A stretch of DNA of 64,000 nt, from assembly GCF_030908625.1 (NCBI RefSeq), contig NZ_CP133133.1:682001-746000 (forward strand). The letters run 5' to 3'. Below are positions 57,239 through 64,000 of this stretch, one piece after another. Source of the stretch: Paludicola sp. MB14-C6 (GTDB taxonomy: Bacteria; Bacillota; Clostridia; Oscillospirales; Ruminococcaceae). The translations under genes were made by a program, and so were the position numbers. How positions within the stretch are numbered: position 1 is the first letter of the stretch; the number at the start of each line of letters is the position of its first letter. The notes below the pieces were generated by a model that was given only the letters and a program-made list of their open reading frames with translations, did not search any database and was not told the origin of the DNA.

Positions 57239-57784
57239 CTAGTTACACTGATTTTGACTATTAAACAAATCATATTGTGCTCTACTAATTACAAGGTCAA
57301 TAATTCCATTCTCTTCTCTATTCACTAAAAATCCAGCAGAAAGATGCGCTTTTATCGCTGCCTCTCTACTAATTTCAAAATTATTATGTACCGCTTTTGC
57401 ATTGAAAACTTCAAACGCTTGTTCAAGCAACAATTTCAGCGCTTCATTTGCATAGCCCATACCTCGATATTTTGATTCAATAACAATACCCATCTCATAA
57501 CAATCATCATTATTACTCTTATGAATATTAACGTCACCAATAAAAGCATTATCTTCATTTCGAACGATATAAGAATAGAAGCGATCTGGCACACCGCAAA
57601 CAAACCAATTATACCAATCTTTCCACTGAGTTTTAGGAAAAGAAATACAGCCGCTGTCATTATTGTAGCCCAAAAATTCTAATTGATATCCTTTATTATA
57701 GCTCATAGTATCTGCATCACTTAAGATGTGTTCTCGATACCATAGTTCTTGAACTGTTGGTATATGTAAATGTAATCTCTCCAT
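57239..57784 (-). CDS. GNAT family N-acetyltransferase
   Basis: About 181 residues from MERLHLH, chosen for the GAGGT site 10 bp upstream; the open frame continues 22 codons back into the ABC gene. The acetyl-CoA-binding loop ESKYRGMGYANEALKLLL is clear, followed by AAIKAHLSAGFLVNRE. Substrate unknown. It lies 25 bp behind the ABC exporter gene, possibly on the same transcript. Confidence 0.88.
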   Translation of the reverse strand: MERLHLHIPTVQELWYREHILSDADTMSYNKGYQLEFLGYNNDSGCISFPKTQWKDWYNWFVCGVPDRFYSYIVRNEDNAFIGDVNIHKSNNDDCYEMGIVIESKYRGMGYANEALKLLLEQAFEVFNAKAVHNNFEISREAAIKAHLSAGFLVNREENGIIDLVISRAQYDLFNSQNQCN

Positions 57785-57809
57785 TTTTACTTTTACCTCA
57801 TAACATAAT

Positions 57810-59639
57810 CTACCGATACTTTTCAGATTGCAATTCAAACATCTGTGCATACTTTCCTTGTTGTTTTACAAGCTCATCGTGCATTCCCTCTTCAATGATT
57901 TCACCGTTTTCCAACATATAGATTCGGTCTGCCATTCTAGTAGTGGAAAGACGATGTGAAATGTAGATTACTGTTTTTTCTGAATCCAAATTTCGCATAG
58001 TATTGTTGAGGTTATATTCGGCAATTGGATCTAATGCGCTGGATGGTTCATCCAATATTACAATTGGTGCATCTTGATATAACGCACGGCTGATTGCAAC
58101 TTTTTGAGTTTCACCACCGGATAAATTCACGCCCTCATCATCAAACTCTTTTGTAAGAGGAGTTTTAAACTGTAACGGAAGTTTTTCAAACTTTGACATA
58201 AATCCGCTCTCATTAAATTTTTGAGCTGCTTTTTCATAATCAATTTCTACTTCATCCATCGTTATGTTTTCAGCTAAGGATGCAGCAAAAATTTGATAAT
58301 CTTGGAATACCGTTGCGAAAGAATTTCGATATTCAGTAACATTATAGTTTTGAATATTTTCATTACCATAGCTAATCACACCGCTTGTCGGATCATATAA
58401 TCGCATTAACAACTTAACTAACGTGGTTTTTCCTGCTCCATTATATCCAACGAATGCTACTTTTTCACCTTTATGTATTGTTAAATTAATATTTTTCAAT
58501 ACAGGCTCCATAGATTCTTGATAGGAAAAGGTTACATTTTTAAGCTGTAACGTCTTTGCACATTTTGGCTCTTCCATAGCAAGCTCACCGGATTGAATCT
58601 TCATATCATAATCCAAGAATTTACTGATTTTTTCGATGTATAGGCTATGTTTTTGAAAATCAGGAAGCACTCTTGCAAACTTCATCAATATATCAACTAA
58701 ATATCCGCAAGAATTATAAAGCCTTACCATTGTGCCAAAATGAAATACTTTTCTTACAATCGTTTGATATAGCAAGTAAATGAGATAAATCCCATCAAAG
58801 ATAAAGAAATTAAAGAAATATTCAAGTATAAACCAATAAACGGATAGTTTCTTCGTTCTCTTACGGATAATTTTATCCATTCCTTGAATGGTTTCACCGA
58901 AGTCATCATATAATTTTTCTTTTACTTTGCTCAAACGGATTTCTTTTGCAAATTCATTTAAATACATGACACGATTTACATAATCACGTTTTCTCTGCAA
59001 TGGTTTTAGTTCTGTTTCCATATTAAATTTTAACTTAACAGAACGTCCCCCAATAATTACAATACCAACAAAAGCAAATAACGCTAAAAGAAGACCAACT
59101 TTATCTGTTGACAAAAAGTATCCGCTTACAATAATAATACCAACGATACAACCAAGTAAATCTGATACAGAGCGCAATACCAACGGTACTCGTTCTGCAA
59201 CATCGGTCATCGCCCATACAAAATCGTTATAGAACTCCGGATTATCATAACATTCCAAGTCGATTGTAGTTGCCTTTTGATAAAGCTCTAAGCGTAACCG
59301 TTTACTGATTTTTTCAGTAGCCTTTGGATGAATTTTGGCTACTAAGAAGTTGCTCCATATATTACAGCATATTAAAAAAAGTAAAACGCTACAAATAAAC
59401 AGAGCTACAGGTAAAAACGGACGTTCCATTTCAATAGAATTGATAATAAAACCTATCATATAAATATGTTCAATAAAGACAACAATTCGATTTGACATAC
59501 CTTGTGCAAGAATATCAAAAGTGTATAGTGGTGCTTCTTTCCACGCAATTTTTACTAAATACATATTATTTTTAAAAATATTTGTAAAGGATTGCTTTAG
59601 CTTCTTTGGACTTTTTTGCTTTTGATTAGGCTTCATCAT
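57810..59639 (-). CDS. ABC exporter half-transporter, second subunit
   Basis: 609 residues from MMKPNQK, preceded by GGAGGTG. Six-helix transmembrane domain (about 35-330) fused to an ATPase domain with Walker A GYNGAGKTT, signature LSGGETQKVA and Walker B VILDEPSSALD. It overlaps the upstream half-transporter gene by 14 bp. The two are alike but clearly different, so they should form a heterodimeric exporter. Such pairs in Clostridia export peptides or drugs; no substrate gene is adjacent. Confidence 0.92.
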   Translation of the reverse strand: MMKPNQKQKSPKKLKQSFTNIFKNNMYLVKIAWKEAPLYTFDILAQGMSNRIVVFIEHIYMIGFIINSIEMERPFLPVALFICSVLLFLICCNIWSNFLVAKIHPKATEKISKRLRLELYQKATTIDLECYDNPEFYNDFVWAMTDVAERVPLVLRSVSDLLGCIVGIIIVSGYFLSTDKVGLLLALFAFVGIVIIGGRSVKLKFNMETELKPLQRKRDYVNRVMYLNEFAKEIRLSKVKEKLYDDFGETIQGMDKIIRKRTKKLSVYWFILEYFFNFFIFDGIYLIYLLYQTIVRKVFHFGTMVRLYNSCGYLVDILMKFARVLPDFQKHSLYIEKISKFLDYDMKIQSGELAMEEPKCAKTLQLKNVTFSYQESMEPVLKNINLTIHKGEKVAFVGYNGAGKTTLVKLLMRLYDPTSGVISYGNENIQNYNVTEYRNSFATVFQDYQIFAASLAENITMDEVEIDYEKAAQKFNESGFMSKFEKLPLQFKTPLTKEFDDEGVNLSGGETQKVAISRALYQDAPIVILDEPSSALDPIAEYNLNNTMRNLDSEKTVIYISHRLSTTRMADRIYMLENGEIIEEGMHDELVKQQGKYAQMFELQSEKYR

Positions 59640-61479
59640 ACACCACCTCCTGCAAGTAACTTTCGGCTTGTTTAATAAACATATCTGCATAAACTTCGCC
59701 TTGACGCATCAAAGACTGGTGAGTGCCTTCTTCAATTACAGTACCATTTTCCAATAGATAAATATAATCTGCCATTGCCGCCGAAGATAGTCGATGAGAA
59801 ATAATAATAGAAAGCTTCTTTTGATTTCCTTTTGACCGATCACAAAGTTTCATTATCGTTTCATACATTTCATATTCTGCAACCGGATCTAATGCGCTGG
59901 ATGGCTCATCCAATATCATAATTGGGCTATCTTTTGCAAATGCTCTGGCAACAGCTACCTTTTGTGCTTGACCGCCTGACAAAACAGCACCCTCATCATC
60001 AAATTCACGTGTTAAAATTGTATCTGCTTTATTAGACAAGGATTCAATTTTATCATAAACTCCGCTTTCTTTTAAAGCTTCAACTGCTCTTTCACGCTGC
60101 TCTTCTGTTTCAATTTTAGACATAATAACATTTTCTAAAACAGTCATAGAAAAAATTTGATAGTCTTGGAATGTCGTTCCGATTAACTCTCTGTATGCTT
60201 GGATATCATATTCTTTAACATTTTTACCATTCAGCAATATTTCGCCTTGAGTTGGATCATATAATCGCATAATCAGTTTTACCAATGTTGTTTTACCAGC
60301 ACCATTATGACCGACTAGTGCAATTTTTTGACCTGCTGTAACTTTGAAATTCACATGGCTTAATACATCAATCTCGCTACCATCATAACGGAAAGATACA
60401 TCTTTAAATTCCAAAGTATGGACAATAGATTCAACCTTATCACCCGTTTGATTTTCACTTATTTTTTCTTTGTAATTCAAAAATGTTTTTAAATTTTCAA
60501 TATACAAGCCGTCCTTATAACTTTTAACAATACCTTCTGTTAAGCGAATTAACATCCATGTTGTACTTACAATTGCACTGGCAAGAATAACAAAGTCACC
60601 AATCAAAATCGTTTTCGTTACCATCGCACTAAATGCTGCAAACAACCATAATCCTTCAAATACAATAGGAAAGCATATGCAACTTTTTACGCTTTCAATG
60701 GGAAACAGCTTTTTCCAATACTTTTCAACATTTTGAATGATTCCGTTATATGCTGTTTCGTAGGTGTTATGTAATACATTAAAAATATTAGTTAACCGCA
60801 TTTCTTTTGAATACTTTTGCAAGTATACCGCACGATTGACATAATCTTGCCTTCTTTTATATGGTACATTATCCATTTCACGTTTATAATAATACTTATT
60901 TGCAATTTTACCGAAAACAAAATTTCCGATAACAGGCAGAAAAGTAAAAAAGCCTGCCCAAACGTTAACAGAAAACATTGTGTAAATTACAAAAACAGAA
61001 GAAAAAAACGATGCAAAAATAATTCCCATATTATCTAAGACTGATTGTGCACGAGTAAATACCTCTGTTGTAGCCTTAGTATAATTATCATAAAATTGCG
61101 GATTTTCATAACAAGACATATCGACCGATGTTGCTTTTTCAAATAGCATTTTATTCAAATGATAATATATTTTTTGGTCTGTTACTAATGAATAATACTC
61201 ATTAAACCATGCTTGAAACAATAAAATTACAACTAATATTAGTTGGGTTACTACTATAAAAGTTACAATTTCTTGAAACGAGCGTTGAATTTCGGCCGCT
61301 CCAAATATGTATTTCATAAATACAACTGTAAAGAACGCCCAAGATGCAAACCCACAAAAGTCATTTAATAATTTTAATACCACTCGTGATGGACTGATTT
61401 TCCAAACCAGTTTCATCATATAAAAATTATTCATGAAACCTTTTACAGATTTGACCTTTTTCTCTTTTTTATCAGACAT
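59626..61479 (-). CDS. ABC exporter half-transporter, first subunit
   Basis: 617 residues with the same layout as its partner: transmembrane domain (about 25-330) and ATPase domain with GHNGAGKTT, LSGGQAQKVA and MILDEPSSALD. A Glu after the Walker B Asp is kept in both subunits, so neither site is obviously degenerate. First gene of the operon, preceded by GGAGG. Substrate unknown. Confidence 0.92.
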   Translation of the reverse strand: MSDKKEKKVKSVKGFMNNFYMMKLVWKISPSRVVLKLLNDFCGFASWAFFTVVFMKYIFGAAEIQRSFQEIVTFIVVTQLILVVILLFQAWFNEYYSLVTDQKIYYHLNKMLFEKATSVDMSCYENPQFYDNYTKATTEVFTRAQSVLDNMGIIFASFFSSVFVIYTMFSVNVWAGFFTFLPVIGNFVFGKIANKYYYKREMDNVPYKRRQDYVNRAVYLQKYSKEMRLTNIFNVLHNTYETAYNGIIQNVEKYWKKLFPIESVKSCICFPIVFEGLWLFAAFSAMVTKTILIGDFVILASAIVSTTWMLIRLTEGIVKSYKDGLYIENLKTFLNYKEKISENQTGDKVESIVHTLEFKDVSFRYDGSEIDVLSHVNFKVTAGQKIALVGHNGAGKTTLVKLIMRLYDPTQGEILLNGKNVKEYDIQAYRELIGTTFQDYQIFSMTVLENVIMSKIETEEQRERAVEALKESGVYDKIESLSNKADTILTREFDDEGAVLSGGQAQKVAVARAFAKDSPIMILDEPSSALDPVAEYEMYETIMKLCDRSKGNQKKLSIIISHRLSSAAMADYIYLLENGTVIEEGTHQSLMRQGEVYADMFIKQAESYLQEVVYDEA

Positions 61480-61569
61480 AATACCTCCTTAATTGGTAGG
61501 TTTTAGCGAATGATTATTAAATTGTATCATAACTTATAATCAAAAACAATATTTATGTATAAATTAAGT

Positions 61570-61604
61570 AAAAAAATGGATGCAACATTTGTTGCATCCA
61601 TTTT
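61570..61604. terminator. Terminator downstream of hydrogenase-like receptor
   Basis: ATGGATGCAACA / TGTTGCATCCAT hairpin with runs of A and T on either side, immediately after the stop codon. Confidence 0.9.
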
Positions 61605-63530
61605 TTACTTCAATATCTCGTTTGTTTGTAAAATCAGTTGGTTAACGTTTTCGGATATATCGCTCACTTCACCTATCGATAGAAAGATTGATGTTCCACT
61701 TTCATTTACATAATGTATGTTTTCAGACATACTTTTCACCATTGTAAGTAATGTATTTACCGTTTTGTTGATAATCTCAACTATGTGGTTAATATCTTCA
61801 ATTGCAGTTTGCACTTGCTTATTACAAATTTCAGCACTGCTCACCGCTTTTTTAGAATTTGCAGCTAAATTACGTACCTCTTCTGCAACAACTGCGAAGC
61901 CTTTTCCAGCAACTCCAACACGTGCCGCTTCAATGGATGCATTTAATGAAAGAATATTTGTTTGATTCGCAATCTTTGAAACAGCATGTGTCATAGTATT
62001 ATAACTCATCACGCTGGCATTGATATTTACAATTGCTTGATCAATTTGTTTGGTTAACTCGCTTAGCTTAATAATATCAGTTGATACAGTATTCATATCG
62101 TCGTTGTTTTTTTCATTCACAATATCAATTTGCTGAACTTCATCTATTACCGCTTGAACATTCGTAGTCAACATCTGGCTCATTTCTCGTAATTTTAAAG
62201 TAATACTCATTACTTCTTCATTCATTTGTGTAACATTTTGGTTATTTAATTCCGCAGCAATTCTTGCCTTTTGCATACAGTTTTCAGCAACATTGTGGCC
62301 CATTGCTACAGCTTTTGCCATGTCATAACAAGAACGATATCCACATGCGTGACAATCAATATGTCGTTCGTTTTCATTAAACTTACTCATTGATTGGAAT
62401 ACTTGTTCCATTTCGTTTTCAGTAAGCTCTTGGAGTTCAACGAAATCGGTTGGATATGTTCTTAAAAAATCTTGTATTGAAAGCTCTTTATCAAATTGCT
62501 TGTATTGCTGATCTTTTCCATGCCTTTGCTTGCTCGCTCTTAACTTCTGTACATCATGCTGCACATCATGCATAGTATGATACATAGAAAAAACGCTATG
62601 TGAGGTACCTACTGCTGGACCTGAACAGCAACCAAAATCACAATTTAAAATATCAAATACAACTGGTAGATTTTCTTCCGGTTCATTTTCGTATGCATCA
62701 ATTGCATCATATACTTTTTGAGCTCCCTCTGAGTTAATTACGGATAGATGAGGCATTTGAGCTTGTAAGTTTTTCTTTAATCCACCCGGACGTGGATATA
62801 ATGCGCCATCCATAGATAATTCATTGTCAAATAGCTCACTATCCTTACAAGAAAAATCAGATAGATTTACTTGCTTTGATTCTAGCATTTTTTGTAAATG
62901 ATCAAATGTAACATTATAATCAATAATACCCGTTTGCAAAAATTCATCTTTTTTTGCAATGCAAGGAGTCAATGCAGCATAGTTACCATTGAAATTTAAG
63001 TATTTTTTCGTATAAATCGCCGCACATAAAATTGAGCTATGCACAGGAGAAAGATTTTCAAATAGCTTTGGTTTATATTTTAATATATAATTCGTAACAG
63101 CAGCACAAGGCTGCGAAATCAGATGGTTAATCTTTTTCTCTTTCACTAACTTAATATGTGCCCAAGTGCAAATATCTGCGCCAAAAGAACCATCAATTAT
63201 TTTTTCAACACCAATACTTCTTAGCCATGCAACTACGTTTTTCCATTGGTCACCGAAAGAAACCTTAATTGCAGGTGCAACTAAAACAGTAAATGGCTTG
63301 CCTAATTCAACATCTTTTAAAAAGCGAAGTGTATCATCTTCATAATTTCTTGCACCATGACTACACGCCTTGATACATTCACCGCATTTAATACATTTTT
63401 CGTCATCGATTTCAATTATCAGTTTTCCTTGATTATTTATCTTAGCAATATTTGCAATATGAGTTGGGCAAACCCGAACACAGGAATTACAGCCAACACA
63501 TTTCGTTGTATCAATAGAAATAATACTCAT
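61605..63530 (-). CDS. [FeFe]-hydrogenase-like domain fused to chemoreceptor signalling domain
   Basis: 641 residues with four parts: two 4Fe-4S ferredoxin sites (Cys 11/14/17/21 and 46/49/52/56), a hydrogenase large-subunit domain (about 75-370) with Cys motifs SQPCAAV, TPCIAKKDEF and DFGCCSGPAVG, a further Cys cluster (CHACGYRSCYDMA) and a C-terminal methyl-accepting signalling domain (IEAARVGVAGKGFAVVAEEVRNLA). No membrane helix, so it is a cytoplasmic receptor. The first H-cluster motif lacks the normal Cys-Cys pair and the third lacks GGG, so catalysis is doubtful and sensing of hydrogen or redox state more likely. Confidence 0.88.
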   Translation of the reverse strand: MSIISIDTTKCVGCNSCVRVCPTHIANIAKINNQGKLIIEIDDEKCIKCGECIKACSHGARNYEDDTLRFLKDVELGKPFTVLVAPAIKVSFGDQWKNVVAWLRSIGVEKIIDGSFGADICTWAHIKLVKEKKINHLISQPCAAVTNYILKYKPKLFENLSPVHSSILCAAIYTKKYLNFNGNYAALTPCIAKKDEFLQTGIIDYNVTFDHLQKMLESKQVNLSDFSCKDSELFDNELSMDGALYPRPGGLKKNLQAQMPHLSVINSEGAQKVYDAIDAYENEPEENLPVVFDILNCDFGCCSGPAVGTSHSVFSMYHTMHDVQHDVQKLRASKQRHGKDQQYKQFDKELSIQDFLRTYPTDFVELQELTENEMEQVFQSMSKFNENERHIDCHACGYRSCYDMAKAVAMGHNVAENCMQKARIAAELNNQNVTQMNEEVMSITLKLREMSQMLTTNVQAVIDEVQQIDIVNEKNNDDMNTVSTDIIKLSELTKQIDQAIVNINASVMSYNTMTHAVSKIANQTNILSLNASIEAARVGVAGKGFAVVAEEVRNLAANSKKAVSSAEICNKQVQTAIEDINHIVEIINKTVNTLLTMVKSMSENIHYVNESGTSIFLSIGEVSDISENVNQLILQTNEILK

Positions 63531-63615
63531 CTGTCATTCTCCTTATGTTGTAATTAGTAAGATTATATTATATATCGACTGCATATTGAAAAATTTCACT
63601 GTATTATAAAAAATT

Positions 63616-63640
63616 ATCCTATTTTAATTAAAAATAGGAT
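63616..63640 (-). terminator. Terminator of leuA
   Basis: ATCCTATTTT / AAAATAGGAT hairpin, followed on the minus strand by AATTTTTTAT. Confidence 0.75.
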
Positions 63641-63648
63641 AATAATAG

Positions 63649-64000
63649 CTATATTTTGTTAATTGCATTTAGATATGCTTTTATACTTGCTTCAATAATA
63701 TCGGTGCTCAAACCTCTTCCAGTAATCATACCATGTTTGGATCGAACCTTAACAACAACTTCTCCCAACGCATCCACGCCATCTGTGACAGATTGAATCG
63801 TATAGTTTTCCAAATGAATTTCTTTTTTAACAATCTTGTTAATGGCTCTAAAGCATGCATCAACCGGGCCATCGCCCACTGCAACCTTTTCTATTTCTTC
63901 TTCACCTACTAATAACTTTACATTCGCAGTTGAAGTAATTGTGTTACCTGAGTTAATGACAAAGCTAATATACTCATACGCTTTTTGCATTGTTGTTGCA
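63649..64000 (-). CDS. leuA: 2-isopropylmalate synthase, C-terminal part (cut by window edge)
   Basis: About 117 residues of an open frame that continues past position 64000. The sequence is the LeuA regulatory (allosteric dimerisation) domain, with GDGPVDACFRAINKI, DALGEVVVKV and GRGLSTDIIEASIKAYLNAI. LeuA catalyses the first committed step of leucine synthesis and is inhibited by leucine through this domain. Citramalate synthase shares the fold, so the catalytic part outside the window is needed to exclude it. Confidence 0.85.
   Translation of the reverse strand, partial: ATTMQKAYEYISFVINSGNTITSTANVKLLVGEEEIEKVAVGDGPVDACFRAINKIVKKEIHLENYTIQSVTDGVDALGEVVVKVRSKHGMITGRGLSTDIIEASIKAYLNAINKI

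Overview
The window looks like a chromosomal segment of a low-GC, anaerobic, endospore-forming Firmicute of the class Clostridia. Supporting signs are the spore-coat pair sipL-spoIVA, an [FeFe]-hydrogenase-like sensor, A+T-rich intergenic DNA, strong Shine-Dalgarno sites and TTGACA/TATAAT promoters. Short GC-rich palindromic repeats suggest a Ruminococcaceae/Oscillospiraceae relative, but that family placement is an inference.

Layout. 1-10 kb: housekeeping and sporulation genes (lipoprotein, pyrophosphatase, DUF421 protein, SulP transporter, GH36 alpha-galactosidase with an AraC regulator, spoIVA, sipL). 10.5-29.2 kb: a defence island. It holds a type I restriction-modification system with two extra membrane proteins, a RADAR system (rdrA ATPase, rdrB adenosine deaminase) with an unassigned companion gene, and an XRE/ImmA pair divergent from a Y-family DNA polymerase. 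Two copies of a roughly 600-nt structured non-coding RNA in inverted orientation enclose the island. Each has its own promoter, points outward and ends tail-to-tail against a tRNA gene (Leu on the left, Asn on the right). 29.1-35.3 kb: tRNA-Asn, tRNA-Lys and a complete rRNA operon on the minus strand (16S, tRNA-Ala, tRNA-Ile, 23S, 5S) read from four tandem promoters. 35.4-37.8 kb: a secreted C39-like peptidase, a lipoprotein and a membrane protein under two promoters that share an extended upstream motif. 37.9-43.5 kb: a tailless phage head and packaging cassette (terS broken by one stop codon, terL, portal, protease, decoration protein, major capsid protein). 43.5-48 kb: a NapH-like membrane ferredoxin, two exported proteins and a two-component system. 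49-64 kb: thioredoxin with twin Crp-type promoters, a Crp/Fnr regulator, MltG, a SipW/TasA-like pair, a phosphoesterase, a DacF-type carboxypeptidase, a heterodimeric ABC exporter, a hydrogenase-like/chemoreceptor fusion and the 3' part of leuA.

The most notable signal is the twin ncRNA. Comparing the two copies shows a shared promoter, several helices kept by compensatory changes, hairpin loops in the two copies that are nearly complementary to each other, and a mirrored arrangement with tRNA genes around the RADAR/restriction island. Size, structure and tRNA proximity recall the ROOL/GOLLD classes of large ornate RNA, but class membership cannot be proven from this sequence alone. A second unexplained element is a 114-bp repeat present twice, each copy ending in an extended -10 box just upstream of a minus-strand gene.
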